Part shown: one piece after another, positions 1 through 7,475 of the stretch
How positions within the stretch are numbered: position 1 is the first letter of the stretch
Layout: the number at the start of each line of letters is the position of its first letter
Source of the DNA: Cyanobacteria bacterium RU_5_0
Lineage (GTDB): Bacteria > Cyanobacteriota > Cyanobacteriia > Elainellales > Elainellaceae
Reading direction: 5' to 3'
Assembly (NCBI GenBank): GCA_012033255.1
Contig: JAAUSF010000026.1
Span: forward strand, 1 to 50,401
Length of the DNA stretch: 50,401 nt
Translations under genes and position numbers: made by a program
Notes under the pieces: generated by a model
Told to the model about the DNA's origin: nothing
The model's input: the letters and a program-made list of their open reading frames with translations, nothing else
The model's database searches: none

Positions 1-18
1 AAGAACCTACCCACGATC

Positions 19-98
19 GTAGGATGGGCAAAGGGTCTTGCCCGTGCCCATCGCAAAGAATCATAGCAGATGGGCACGGATGCCTTTGCCCATCCTAC
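19..98. repeat. Long inverted repeat of the GGATGGGCAA family
   Basis: A perfect 16-bp inverted repeat (GTAGGATGGGCAAAGG at 19-34 and its complement at 83-98) encloses a second inner pair (GTGCCCATC / GATGGGCAC). The DNA or RNA can form one long hairpin. The same GATGGGCA...TGCCC words recur around 9395, 10310, 15315, 16810, 17700, 43910 and 47835, so this is one copy of a dispersed repeat family. No gene is visible between 1 and 234. Confidence 0.7.
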
Positions 99-234
99 GT
101 TGGTAGTTTGTTTTTCGGAAATCACCTAATTGCACAATGCGTTGGCAGCATTCACTGGGTAAACTCATCCACTACTGCCACCGCAACTTGAGCTATGACC
201 TGTTCCCGCTTTTCTAGTGTTCATGGGATTAATC

Positions 235-972
235 TTAGTAAGGACTGGCTGTGGGCCTGACGATGATTTCACTCACGTCAACATCGTGCGGTTGCTCGAT
301 CGCAAAGAGAATGGCACGGGCGATCGCCTCAGCCGGAATAGATAATTTGCGGTATTCCTGCATTCCTTTTTGGGCAGTTTCATCCGTAATGCTGTTGGCT
401 AACTCAGATTCCGTCACGCCTGGCGAAATAACAGTCACGCGAATGTCGCCCCCTACTTCTTGCCTCAATCCTTCTGAGATCGCGTTAACCGCAAATTTCG
501 TTGCACAATAAATCGCCGCCGTGGGAGACACGGTATGTCCGCCGATCGAAGAGATGTTGATAATCTGACCCGTCTTTTGGGCTTTCATCATTGGAAGCAC
601 CGCTGCGATTCCATACAGAACGCCTTTGATGTTGACATCGATCATCCGCTCCCATTCGTCTACTTTGAGTTGGTCGAGGGCAGATAGCGGCATGATGCCC
701 GCATTGTTAATCATGACATCGACGCGACCGAACTTGTGCTGAGCAACTTGGACGATCGCTTCTACTTGACTGCGTTGCGTCACGTCGAGCGGTTGATATT
801 CGGCTGTTCCACCTGCTGTGTGAATCGCTTTGACGATCGTTTCGAGGCGATCGGTGCGACGTGCGCCCAGAATTACTTTTGCACCGTTTTGAGCCAACAA
901 TTTGGCAGTCGCTTCACCAATGCCGCTACTGGCTCCAGTGATAACAATGACTTTGTTTTCTACGTTAAACAT
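235..972 (-). CDS. SDR family NAD(P)-dependent oxidoreductase
   Basis: A 245-residue classical short-chain dehydrogenase, probably a cytosolic NADP-dependent alcohol/carbonyl reductase of unknown substrate. The N-terminal Rossmann nucleotide site TGASSGIGEA lies at about residues 12-21, the NNAG motif at about 89-92, the catalytic Ser in NISSIGG and the YCATK (YxxxK) pair at about 153-157. The arginines after the second strand (GARRTDR) favour NADP over NAD. The length is normal for the family and the protein is complete. The ATG start MFNVENK places the glycine motif where it should be. The gene stands alone and faces away from the AraC regulator further right. AraC proteins of that type often lie near SDR genes, but a regulatory link here is only inference. 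Confidence 0.93.
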   Translation of the reverse strand: MFNVENKVIVITGASSGIGEATAKLLAQNGAKVILGARRTDRLETIVKAIHTAGGTAEYQPLDVTQRSQVEAIVQVAQHKFGRVDVMINNAGIMPLSALDQLKVDEWERMIDVNIKGVLYGIAAVLPMMKAQKTGQIINISSIGGHTVSPTAAIYCATKFAVNAISEGLRQEVGGDIRVTVISPGVTESELANSITDETAQKGMQEYRKLSIPAEAIARAILFAIEQPHDVDVSEIIVRPTASPY

Positions 973-1152
973 GGTGATTATCGTCCTGTTGAGTTTGGTT
1001 TAAGTGAACTGTTTCCAATCGTTCGACATTGCTCCGTTCAGACAAGTTTGCACGACAGGTTGTCCCATGCTGTACACAATCATTGCCCCATACAGTAATG
1101 GCAAAGAGCCTGTCAGAGCTTGTTGAGGGTGGACAGCGTGTCAGTACAATTG

Positions 1153-1677
1153 CTAGAACCGAGATCTCAGCATAAAAATCTGCCTGTCAAAGGTCTGCCA
1201 GTTCTGCTCAAGTTCCCATTGTTGTTCGAGATTAAGTTGTTCGAGATTAATCGGTTGAGTCTTGAGATTGATAGATTGAGTACAGGAGTCTTTAGGGATT
1301 TTATTCCCTTGATAGGCTCGTCTAGAAGATAGTCCCAACTGTGAGTACATTAGGATTCGATCGGCGAGGTAGGACAGCGTTGTCCAGACCTTGTCTATGA
1401 ACGAAACAGTGTTTGATTCAGGATGTTTCAAATAGTAGAAGTAAATACCATTGTCAACGGCATTGATGTATTCTTGATTATTCAGAAGTTGTGCTGGAAG
1501 TAAATTAGCCTCAACCGCCTTTTGAACGAGATCCAGACCGCTGACTTGTTGACGCTGGTGAGCTGTAATCAACGACTTCCAGCCAGGAATGCCTTGAGAA
1601 CGTAAACCTGCTTGATAGGCAAACGTTACGAGACTGAAAGGGGAATGCTTTAAATCACTAAGAAGGATTGATCTCAT
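1153..1677 (-). CDS. Conserved hypothetical protein, last gene of a three-gene mini-operon
   Basis: About 174 residues from the ATG at 1677, which has GGAG nine bases upstream; a longer reading from TTG at 1704 lacks such a site. The N-terminal half (FAYQAGLRSQGIPGW, then DLVQKAVEANLLP, then NNQEYINAVD) looks like a short cyanobacterial protein family of unknown function that I recall only loosely. The C-terminal third is rich in Gln, Leu and Asn (QPINLEQLNLEQQWELEQ) and reads like a linker or a degenerate extension. There is no signal peptide or membrane segment. It follows two very short ORFs on the same strand with almost no gap, so the three are probably co-transcribed. Function unknown. 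Confidence 0.6.
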   Translation of the reverse strand: MRSILLSDLKHSPFSLVTFAYQAGLRSQGIPGWKSLITAHQRQQVSGLDLVQKAVEANLLPAQLLNNQEYINAVDNGIYFYYLKHPESNTVSFIDKVWTTLSYLADRILMYSQLGLSSRRAYQGNKIPKDSCTQSINLKTQPINLEQLNLEQQWELEQNWQTFDRQIFMLRSRF

Positions 1678-1700
1678 TGCTATATCTCCATGAAAATCGT

Positions 1701-1826
1701 TCAAAAATGCAAGATGTGATGGTGGTGTACTAGGTCAATTCCTCGTGAAAGTTCCAGTTTTTTGAGATATCCCTCTCCCGCTGGGTAATCAGGCGACGAG
1801 AGAAGGATTAGTTTGCGGTATTTCAT
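1701..1826 (-). CDS. Small ORF, 41 residues, coupled to the upstream leader peptide
   Basis: It starts ATGAAATAC at 1826, overlapping the TGA of the preceding ORF (ACATGA), with GGAGTGAG a few bases upstream. That is a typical translational-coupling layout. The product begins MKYRKLILLSSPDYPAGEG and ends in a His-rich tail (VHHHHILHF). The next gene starts 23 bases after its stop. I do not recognise the product. It could be a real microprotein, or the relic of a longer gene whose Tat signal and body have been separated by a frameshift. Confidence 0.4.
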   Translation of the reverse strand: MKYRKLILLSSPDYPAGEGYLKKLELSRGIDLVHHHHILHF

Positions 1827-1915
1827 GTTCTCACTCCTTTGACTACTGCAATCACACCAGCGATACTGATTGCTCCGATCGCGCTCAAGAATCTCCGACG
1901 ATTCGCATTCATCAT
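1823..1915 (-). CDS. 30-residue Tat-leader-like peptide
   Basis: ATG ATG AAT at 1915, with a strong Shine-Dalgarno (AGGAGG) five bases upstream. The product begins MMNANRRRFLSAIGAISI and continues into a hydrophobic stretch (AGVIAVV), ending KGVRT. RRRFLSAIG is a good twin-arginine motif followed by the usual hydrophobic core, but the ORF stops before a mature protein. Its stop overlaps the start of the next small ORF. It may be a free-standing small membrane peptide, or the surviving signal of a decayed Tat substrate. tatC lies in the same window at 31.3 kb but is not linked to it. Confidence 0.45.
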   Translation of the reverse strand: MMNANRRRFLSAIGAISIAGVIAVVKGVRT

Positions 1916-2128
1916 GTCCTCCTAGAGTTAACGTTAATTGCGTTTCCTTGATTTCAATTAAGCCAGACTCAACCGACGAAGAACATGCACATTTTCTCGA
2001 TAAACTTGTTCATTTTTAAGCGTGAAAAATCTCACTGACAATGATTGAGGAAAACCAATGCTAGCCTAAGTTCTCTCTACGAATTGCTAGAATGCTGAAC
2101 AGCGACTTGTACCAAAAGAAAACATGTT

Positions 2129-2230
2129 ATGCCAATTGTTGTCATCCTCAGTCCTGAGTTAGAAGCCTTATTACGAGATAGAGCCGCTCGGCAAGGTCAA
2201 GATGTCATAGGGTTTGTCTTCACCTACTAA
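2129..2230 (+). pseudogene. Truncated antitoxin-like fragment (33 codons)
   Basis: The ORF reads MPIVVILSPELEALLRDRAA and then RQGQDVIGFVFTY before a stop. The SPELEALLRDRAARQGQD part resembles the N-terminal ribbon-helix-helix half of small VapB-like antitoxins. The rest of such a protein (usually 60-90 residues) is missing and no toxin gene follows, so this is most likely a remnant. Between here and the AraC gene there is a possible -10 box TATAAT at 2380-2385 without a good -35. Confidence 0.3.
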
Positions 2231-2423
2231 TTTGCAGCTTGAAGAATGAACGCTTTTTGATTTTTTCAGCCTGTGGCATGAGTTTATCGTAGACTTAATT
2301 AGCTTTTGCATGAATACACAGACCTTGCAGATGATTGCCTAATCCTCTCAAACAAGGTGTGAGTCAGGAAGATATTTCCTATAATGCACGCATGAGAAGT
2401 GTTACATCAGTCAGGAATCTAGC

Positions 2424-3338
2424 ATGACGATTAAGACACTGGAGCGTGAAACCGCGATCGACAAATGTGCAGAACTAGCGGCACTCGTCGATCGATATAC
2501 TGATGGTAAGGGAGGTAATTATCATGCAACTGCGATCGATCCCTTAGTCTTTGTGCGATGCAATACTTTCAAAACAGTACAGGAGGTCAGCGAACCGCTT
2601 CTCGGAATCGTGGTGCAGGGTGAAAAGAAGTTGGCGCTCAATGAGGAACTCTTTCAGTATGGCATCGCTCAATATCTGGTAGTGTCGGTGGATATGCCGC
2701 TGAGTGTTTGTATGATCGAGGCGACACCTGACCAGCCCTATCTAGGCTTGAAGCTGAAGCTAGACCCCGCTCAACTCTGTGAGATCATTGCTCAAACAAA
2801 CCCAGATAATGATCCGAAGGAATCCGTGAGAGGTTGGTGCGTCAGCGATGCGAATCCACCATTGATTGACTGCGTCATTCGGTTGACAAAGCTGTTAGAG
2901 ACACCGCAGGATATCCCGTTCCTTGCCCCGATGATTATCCGCGAACTCTATTACCGTCTGCTTACAGATCAGCAAGGCGAAGCGGTGCGTCAGATTGCCA
3001 CTTCTGGTAGTAACATGCAGCGAATTGCGGAAGTGATTAGACGAATTAAAGCCGAGTTTACCAAATCGCTGCGGGTGGAGGAACTCGCTGAGCAAGCGAA
3101 TATGTCTGCTGCATCGTTCCATCGCCACTTTAAGGCAGTCACCTCAATGAGTCCACTGCAATATCAAAAACAATTGAGATTGTTAACCGCGCGTCAGATG
3201 ATGCTTGCCGAGGCGATCGATGCAACCCAAGCTGCTTACCGGGTTGGCTATGAGAGTACGTCACAGTTCAGTCGCGAGTATTCCCGGATGTTTGGTGCGC
3301 CGCCCATCCGGGATATTGAACGGTTACGGGTCGGTTGA
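2424..3338 (+). CDS. AraC family transcriptional regulator
   Basis: A 304-residue DNA-binding regulator with the two-domain layout of the AraC_N/HTH_18 type. Residues about 25-185 form the N-terminal sensor-like domain (GIVVQGEKKLALNEE; YLVVSVDMPLS). Residues about 205-300 hold two helix-turn-helix units, LRVEELAEQANMSAASFHRH and AAYRVGYESTSQFSREYSRM. The length and motif spacing are normal and the ATG at 2424 is the only sensible start. A TATAAT about 40 bases upstream could be its -10 element. No target gene can be assigned; the SDR gene at 235-972 is the nearest plausible enzyme. Its 3' end meets a decayed TPR gene on the other strand. Confidence 0.92.
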   Translation: MTIKTLERETAIDKCAELAALVDRYTDGKGGNYHATAIDPLVFVRCNTFKTVQEVSEPLLGIVVQGEKKLALNEELFQYGIAQYLVVSVDMPLSVCMIEATPDQPYLGLKLKLDPAQLCEIIAQTNPDNDPKESVRGWCVSDANPPLIDCVIRLTKLLETPQDIPFLAPMIIRELYYRLLTDQQGEAVRQIATSGSNMQRIAEVIRRIKAEFTKSLRVEELAEQANMSAASFHRHFKAVTSMSPLQYQKQLRLLTARQMMLAEAIDATQAAYRVGYESTSQFSREYSRMFGAPPIRDIERLRVG

Positions 3339-3589
3339 AGGTAAACACTACCCAGAACAACCAATATGACTACCTCTTCCTGTCGATCGCCAATCTCTCG
3401 ATAAATGGCTAAGGCTTGCTCAAACGATTGCAAGGCGGCTTCAAATTGCGCGGTTTGTAAAGTAATCAATCGGGGAAAATCCTCGTCATATCGCACCATC
3501 CAAGCACTGCGAACGATCGCCTGTTTTTCTAGTCGTGTCATCGGAAAATCAATCAGATATTTCTGCCCATGTTGATTAGATTTACCCAA
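3326..3589 (-). pseudogene. TPR-protein fragment
   Basis: Read on the minus strand, one tetratricopeptide unit is clear (AALQSFEQALAIYREIGDRQ). It is preceded by an unrelated-looking stretch (KYLIDFPMTRLEKQAIVRSA) and the frame then runs into the 3' end of the AraC gene. A single TPR unit is not a functional domain, and nothing upstream or downstream continues it. I read this as the scar of a larger TPR gene joined to another fragment. Its boundaries are approximate. Confidence 0.45.
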
Positions 3590-3962
3590 AACAGCATCTT
3601 AATTGGATCTCTAAGCTATCCAAATTTTGAGCTTCGCCAAACTTAATAATTTCTTTGATTTGTTTATCCTGACGCTCATACCTCACTATTTTTCTAATAA
3701 TTTTTCGTTTCTGATAGTAGTCATAAACTGGCGGTACTAACCAGACAGACAGAATCAGCGCCAAAACTACAGATAAAATAACGTGATCTTGAACATTCAA
3801 GGTTATCCAAAAAACAAAACCCCATAATAAAAACAAAAAACTACTAAAAATCTGTGCCTTACCTTGTTCAGGCTTAAGAAGCTTGCTGATTGCTCTACGT
3901 TTACCGATTTCTGTGGTCAAGTCGAAAGAAATTATCTGTTCCTGTGAGTAGCGTTTATTCAC
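3582..3962 (-). CDS. Hypothetical small membrane protein with two TM helices
   Basis: A 126-residue protein. A charged N-terminus (MNKRYSQEQIISFDL) is followed by two adjacent hydrophobic helices at about residues 40-57 (FSSFLFLLWGFVFWI) and 62-80 (VILSVVLALILSVWLVPPV). A basic, probably cytosolic tail follows (YQKRKIIRKIVRYERQ), then a short segment that mentions LDSLEIQLRCCFG. I do not recognise a family. The gene overlaps the TPR fragment slightly and has low G+C compared with its neighbours, which fits an accessory region. The ATG start has a GGAGG-like site (aaggaggttc) just upstream, so it is probably translated. Confidence 0.55.
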   Translation of the reverse strand: MNKRYSQEQIISFDLTTEIGKRRAISKLLKPEQGKAQIFSSFLFLLWGFVFWITLNVQDHVILSVVLALILSVWLVPPVYDYYQKRKIIRKIVRYERQDKQIKEIIKFGEAQNLDSLEIQLRCCFG

Positions 3963-4248
3963 AATTGAACCTCCTTACTTTCGGAGCATTCGTTGGCTTT
4001 TCTGTGACTGACAAATATTAAGAGAAATTTAATCTGAGCTAGAATCATGGCGTTGTCTAAATAACTTTATTAATAAATTATCCAACGAGTGCTTTTGTTC
4101 AACACTTTATGTTGACAGTTTGTAGTATTTTTTCGGGAAATAACTTGAATAAATGAGCAAATGCTGTTGAAAACAATCACTGGAAGTCTTGTCTCGAAAC
4201 CAACTCCCCACCAATAACCTCTCAGATACGTCTCAAGCAAAATCTAGC

Positions 4249-4336
4249 GGTCTAACGGTTCAAATCAGCGGCGGCAGACAAGATTGAACTCCCACCGACA
4301 ACCTCTGTTCCGTCCGCACCAACGCAGTGTTAGGCT
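4249..4336 (-). other. attC-like site A (integron recombination-site candidate)
   Basis: Read on the minus strand the site opens with GCCTAAC (4335-4329) and closes with GTTAGAC (4256-4250). These match the integron simple-site consensus RYYYAAC / GTTRRRY. The arms between them are near-complementary (GTTGGTGCGGACGG against GCGGCGGCAGACA), with an extrahelical A as in real attC hairpins. The site is 86-88 bp long and starts 30 bases after the mazF stop, the normal place for an attC at the end of a gene cassette. A closely similar site lies at 8813-8898 in the opposite orientation. No integrase gene is visible in the window. Confidence 0.5.
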
Positions 4337-4365
4337 GCTGACAACTACAAGCAGTTGATGAGTTG

Positions 4366-4713
4366 CTACAGGATCAATGGCTCGATTTTTGCCTGAACCT
4401 CCTCAACAACACTTTCTGGAACAGACTCAACAAACTGAACATCATGGGCTTTCCAATCCAAGCGCTTGATTTGATCGGCAAGAATCACCCCCTGAATCTG
4501 CACCTCAGGTGGTAGAGGGACTTCAAAGGGATATCCTTTTTGCTGTTTAGTGATGGGCATAAACAGTGCCAGTGAGCTTTTCGCATTGTAGCTACGGGGC
4601 GAAAGCACAAAAGCGGGTCTATGTCCCCGTTGTTCATGACCTTTGGTTGGGTCAAAGTCCAGGTAGACGAGATCCCCTCGATCGGGGATATAGCGTTTCG
4701 TGGGTGTTACCAA
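4366..4713 (-). CDS. mazF: MazF/PemK family type II toxin (endoribonuclease)
   Basis: A 115-residue ribosome-independent mRNA interferase, expected to cut single-stranded RNA when not bound by its antitoxin. The family signature is clear: PDRGDLVYLDFDPTKGHEQRG with the loop GHRPAFVLSP, the central LALFMPITKQQKGYPFEV, and VILADQIKRLDW (conserved D-Q-x-K/R). The length is typical. The frame opens with TTG at 4713, overlapping the last codons of mazE by 7 bases, so translation is probably coupled to the antitoxin. An attC-like hairpin follows 30 bases downstream, as expected of an integron cassette. Confidence 0.9.
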   Translation of the reverse strand: MVTPTKRYIPDRGDLVYLDFDPTKGHEQRGHRPAFVLSPRSYNAKSSLALFMPITKQQKGYPFEVPLPPEVQIQGVILADQIKRLDWKAHDVQFVESVPESVVEEVQAKIEPLIL

Positions 4714-4949
4714 GCTTCGTTCCCCACAGCGATGCCAGTGTCAACCTCGGTATGCAGATTCTCCGATGTGATGGCATTCACCAGTTCGTCTAGGGAGTAG
4801 CGTTTCCGACTTCTGGGTTTGATGACGATTTTGCCATCAACCACAGCCAGATCGACCTCATCGCCTTCGAGCAATTGAATCTCTTTAGCCAGGTTTTGGG
4901 GAATCCGAATGGCGAGGCTATTTCCCCATCGAGCGACTATAGCAACCAT
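4707..4949 (-). CDS. mazE: MazE-type antitoxin (AbrB/SpoVT swapped-hairpin)
   Basis: An 80-residue antitoxin that should bind and inhibit the MazF toxin and repress its own promoter as a dimer. The N-terminal AbrB-like DNA-binding fold is recognisable: VARWGNSLAIRIPQNLAKE at residues 5-23 followed by EGDEVDLAVVDGKIVIKPR. The acidic C-terminal tail (ITSENLHTEVDTG) is the usual toxin-binding part. The ATG at 4949 has a GGGAGG site upstream. The order antitoxin-toxin and the short overlap are standard. A perfect palindrome about 60 bases upstream is a candidate operator. Confidence 0.88.
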   Translation of the reverse strand: MVAIVARWGNSLAIRIPQNLAKEIQLLEGDEVDLAVVDGKIVIKPRSRKRYSLDELVNAITSENLHTEVDTGIAVGNEAW

Positions 4950-5007
4950 TGGCTGAACCTCCCTTCAGTTATAAAAGGTTTTCGTCACCTGCTTTTTGAG
5001 AAGATGT

Positions 5008-5022
5008 AGATACAGAGTATCT
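5008..5022. promoter_or_regulatory. Palindrome upstream of mazEF, candidate MazE operator
   Basis: AGATAC-AGA-GTATCT is a perfect 6-bp inverted repeat with a 3-bp centre, located 59 bases before the mazE start. Autoregulatory AbrB-type antitoxins bind such palindromes near their promoters. The assignment rests on position and symmetry only. Confidence 0.35.
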
Positions 5023-5207
5023 GCAATATAACAGCCTAGCAGGAACCCGTAATTCTGTGGGCTAGGATTGGATGTAGGACGTTTTGGTTGAAGTATGGCA
5101 AAGCAGGCACATCCCCTGACGGGAGCAGCACTGATTAAAGAAGTAAAGTATTCCTGTAAATTGACAGAAGAGAACCAGAAAACCTGCCTTTCTGCTCAAA
5201 GCCGCCG

Positions 5208-5822
5208 ATGGAAGGATTGGAAGTACCGCTTTATATCGACGCTCAGTGGTTAAGCCGCGATTCTACGACCGTTGCGCCCGAACTGATTGGCTGTACCTTA
5301 GTTCGGCAGATGCCGGATCGTACAATCCTGCGTGGCTTGATCGTTGAGACGGAAGCTTATGGCCTCGGTGATCCGGCAATGCACGCTTACCGCCGCCCCA
5401 CTGAGCGAAATCGAGTGATGTTTGGGCCGGCAGGCATGGCATACGTCTATCTGATTTATGGCACTTACCATTGCTTCAATGTCATCACCGATCAGCCCGG
5501 AGTTCCCAGCGCCGCCCTGATTCGCGCACTTCAGCTAGACACCGTTCCTGTCTGGATTGAGCCACAACAGAAACTTCAGCGAGTGGCTGCTGGCCCGGGA
5601 AAACTGTGTCGGGCGTTCAAGATCGATCGAACGCTGACCGCAACGCCGCTTCAGCCCGGTCAGGCTCTGTGGCTGGAGTATCGTCATCCGCAGTTTCAGC
5701 GGCAGCTAGCAGACGGCAAACTGTCTCTCACCCAAACCACTCGCATTGGCTTAACTCAGGGCGTTGATCTTCCCTGGCGCTGGTACCTGTCTGGATGTCC
5801 TGCGGTGTCTCACAAAGGTTGA
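5208..5822 (+). CDS. DNA-3-methyladenine glycosylase (AAG/MPG family)
   Basis: A 204-residue base-excision repair enzyme that removes alkylated purines such as 3-methyladenine from DNA. AAG-family marks are present: PELIGCTLVRQ near residue 25, the catalytic-Glu segment LIVETEAYGLGDPAMHAYR (about residues 45-63), NRVMFGPAGMAYVYLIYGTY (70-89), CFNVITD, and the AAGPGKLCRAFKID loop. The length matches bacterial family members (about 190-210). The ATG start at 5208 is the only one before the conserved region. The gene is monocistronic and sits between MazEF and a stretch of small degenerate ORFs; an intact repair gene may mark the end of the ancestral segment. Confidence 0.93.
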   Translation: MEGLEVPLYIDAQWLSRDSTTVAPELIGCTLVRQMPDRTILRGLIVETEAYGLGDPAMHAYRRPTERNRVMFGPAGMAYVYLIYGTYHCFNVITDQPGVPSAALIRALQLDTVPVWIEPQQKLQRVAAGPGKLCRAFKIDRTLTATPLQPGQALWLEYRHPQFQRQLADGKLSLTQTTRIGLTQGVDLPWRWYLSGCPAVSHKG

Positions 5823-5948
5823 GCCGCGCGATGTGTGCTACCGCACAGGCTACGCCAATACCCTACTCTGTGGTTGACATTGAGCGCCGTCAATCTGGAT
5901 TGATCGCTTCCCCTCGCCAGGCATCCAGAGTTGAATCTTCTGTATTCC

Positions 5949-6179
5949 ATGCACACCATCACCCTCACCATTCCTGACGAAACTCTGCAAGCACTGCAAA
6001 CGACTCCCGAAAACTTGAGCCAGGAGCGTAATCGTTCCTTCAATTCAGGTTCCAGTCGGATACTCGTGACTTGCATTCCCGTAGTCGTACCTCGTTTGCG
6101 TGTATCCATAACCGAACGTCCTAATTTCTATGATCCTAATTTCTATGAGAGAGTGGACAATCTAATGCTACAAGTGTAG
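5949..6179 (+). pseudogene. Frame-disrupted UPF0175-like antitoxin remnant
   Basis: The first 26 codons (MHTITLTIPDETLQALQTTP, then ENLSQE) match the start of UPF0175-type small antitoxins as I know them. After that the reading loses all resemblance (RNRSFNSGSSRILVT and onward). No helix-turn-helix or toxin partner follows. A 15-bp unit CCTAATTTCTATGAT is duplicated in tandem at 6119-6148 inside the degenerate part. Most likely a truncated gene fused to unrelated sequence. Confidence 0.4.
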
Positions 6180-6222
6180 TATGTAGACAGCCAAATTTGT
6201 ATTACAAATACTACAGCCTTTT

Positions 6223-6441
6223 ATGAAACGCATCCTTCTCGCCACCTTACGCAGCGCCATGTCATGCCAACTCCATCGAGGTTTGGGCAGAGCATCGGTG
6301 CTGTTTGCGTTTGAAGGTACGTATCGATTTGACGGTGGTAAATCCGTCAGCGAAGGCATTTTTACAGCAATTGCCGGATGGCTCAATCCGGATCAACTCA
6401 TCAGCAGCGGGAGGTGCAGGGCAATCCTGACACCGACATAG
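6223..6441 (+). CDS. Hypothetical small protein before a strong terminator
   Basis: A 72-residue ORF starting MKRILLATLRSAMSCQLHRG, without recognisable domain, signal or membrane segment. It ends 23 bases before a strong intrinsic terminator on the same strand, the main reason to think it is expressed. Upstream, an inverted pair TGTAGTAT...ATACTACA (about 6174-6212) in an AT-rich stretch could be an operator. An overlapping minus-strand frame of the same length (6168-6386) is an alternative, but the terminator favours the plus strand. Not recognised. Confidence 0.4.
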   Translation: MKRILLATLRSAMSCQLHRGLGRASVLFAFEGTYRFDGGKSVSEGIFTAIAGWLNPDQLISSGRCRAILTPT

Positions 6442-6463
6442 GGAAAACTATATCAACTTCCCC

Positions 6464-6503
6464 AACCCCCGCTCCTGGTCATCAGAGGCGGGGGTTGTTT
6501 TTT
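6464..6503 (+). terminator. Rho-independent terminator
   Basis: AACCCCCGC (6464-6472) pairs perfectly with GCGGGGGTT (6488-6496) across a 15-base loop and is followed by a T-rich run (GTTTTTT). This is a classic intrinsic terminator for the plus-strand ORF ending at 6441. Confidence 0.85.
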
Positions 6504-6573
6504 GAGGAGTGAATTTTATGCAAGCGACACAGCAGAGTGGACAACCACAAATACTCCAAAACCAAGTGGTGGT

Positions 6574-6663
6574 GTGCTGAGAACCAAACCCAAAGCACCC
6601 ATTCACCCTGCCATTACCGTTGCCGAGCAGTTCTGGAAGGAACAGCAACCTGTCGATACCTGA
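6574..6663 (+). CDS. Possible 29-residue small ORF
   Basis: Starting at GTG 6574 (GTGCTGAGAACC), the frame reads VLRTKPKAPIHPAITVAEQF and then WKEQQPVDT. It could also extend upstream in frame to a TTG at about 6502. Its start overlaps the stop of a 20-codon frame that opens ATGCAAGCG at 6518. Codon content looks protein-like, and the next gene follows after 27 bases with its own strong ribosome site, suggesting a small operon. No family recognised. Confidence 0.3.
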   Translation: MLRTKPKAPIHPAITVAEQFWKEQQPVDT

Positions 6664-6690
6664 CCTCAAGCCCAGAAGGAGGCAACACTC

Positions 6691-7077
6691 ATGTTGAAGC
6701 TGAACTACACCGAAGTCGGACTGTACATGGAGCGAATCATGACCTCACCCGAACTGCTGATCGCTCAGCGAGTCGTCCTGGCAATGCGGTTAGGACAAAC
6801 ACTTCATATCGAACCGGGTCGCGCCTCCTTTCTGCTGCCTGCGGATATTCCCAAACTGGAAGGGCTAGAGATGGCGTTGCAGCGGGAATGCAGTTCAGTC
6901 GTTACCCTCATTCCTGTGGATGAGGAGTTTGTAGAAGTGGGGCTAAGTGGAATCTGGGTTGCTGAAGACAGAGAAGCCCATGAAGGGATGTTCCTGACTC
7001 TGATGAGCGATCGTGCTGAGTTCTTCACCTACAAGCTGTGGCAGATGAGTGAAGCATACATTTCCTCCCTTGCATAA
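6691..7077 (+). CDS. Conserved-looking hypothetical protein upstream of the tRNA array
   Basis: A 128-residue acidic protein with a perfect Shine-Dalgarno (AAGGAGG) ten bases before its ATG, and good codon usage. It has no signal peptide or membrane helix. Visible features are MLKLNYTEVGLYMERIM at the start, QRVVLAMRLGQTLHIEPGRA (a basic-amphipathic segment, residues 30-49), and the C-terminal half with VEVGLSGIWVAEDREAHEG and AEFFTYKLWQMSEAYI. I do not know its function. Its position between a terminator (6464) and a promoter plus tRNA array suggests it belongs to the accessory element that carries the array. Confidence 0.65.
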   Translation: MLKLNYTEVGLYMERIMTSPELLIAQRVVLAMRLGQTLHIEPGRASFLLPADIPKLEGLEMALQRECSSVVTLIPVDEEFVEVGLSGIWVAEDREAHEGMFLTLMSDRAEFFTYKLWQMSEAYISSLA

Positions 7078-7163
7078 CGGGCAAAACGAATGGGAGAGGG
7101 CAATACAGGCATTTCTTCTGTAATCAACTTCTCCCGCCTCCCCAAATAAGTTGGAATACACCC

Positions 7164-7192
7164 TTGACGCTTGTAGTATATTGTATTATGTT
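7164..7192 (+). promoter_or_regulatory. Sigma70-type promoter upstream of the tRNA array
   Basis: TTGACG (7164-7169), a 17-base spacer and TATGTT (7187-7192) match the -35/-10 layout of a group-1 sigma promoter. The spacer and flanks are AT-rich with repeated TTGTAG words similar to those at 6165-6212. It would drive the 50-codon ORF at 7228 and could read on into the tRNA array, as no terminator is seen between them. Confidence 0.5.
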
Positions 7193-7227
7193 TGTAGCAT
7201 GAGATGAGACACCAAGGAGCCAATCCA

Positions 7228-7380
7228 ATGACAACTCGCTCCCTTCAATCAACGGGGCTTTTCTCGAAGATCTCAGAGTTCTTGCAAACTCATTTCCCAC
7301 ACACCCTTGCGCCCCTTCGAGAAAAGCCTGCCAATCTGGAAAACCCACCTTCAACTCAACATAACTTAAGCACTCCGTGA
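7228..7380 (+). CDS. 50-residue small ORF preceding the tRNA array
   Basis: ATG at 7228 with AAGGAG eight bases upstream and a good promoter 36 bases before the start. The product begins MTTRSLQSTGLFSKISEFLQ and ends STQHNLSTP; it is polar with no recognisable domain. Promoter plus ribosome site make translation plausible. It may be a short leader whose transcript continues into the tRNA genes 95 bases downstream. Confidence 0.4.
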   Translation: MTTRSLQSTGLFSKISEFLQTHFPHTLAPLREKPANLENPPSTQHNLSTP

Positions 7381-7475
7381 CCTCAGGCAGATCTATTTCC
7401 TGGACGGCGTTGCTTCCTCTAATTCCTGCTGACACCAGCCACCTGAACCTTGACAACTGCATAAATGCCACCTTT

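Noticed and set aside
6537..6923. 128-codon frame overlapping the gene at 6691
   Set aside because: The other frame has a perfect Shine-Dalgarno and a protein-like sequence; this one is Cys/Arg/Ser-rich and shares only the DNA.
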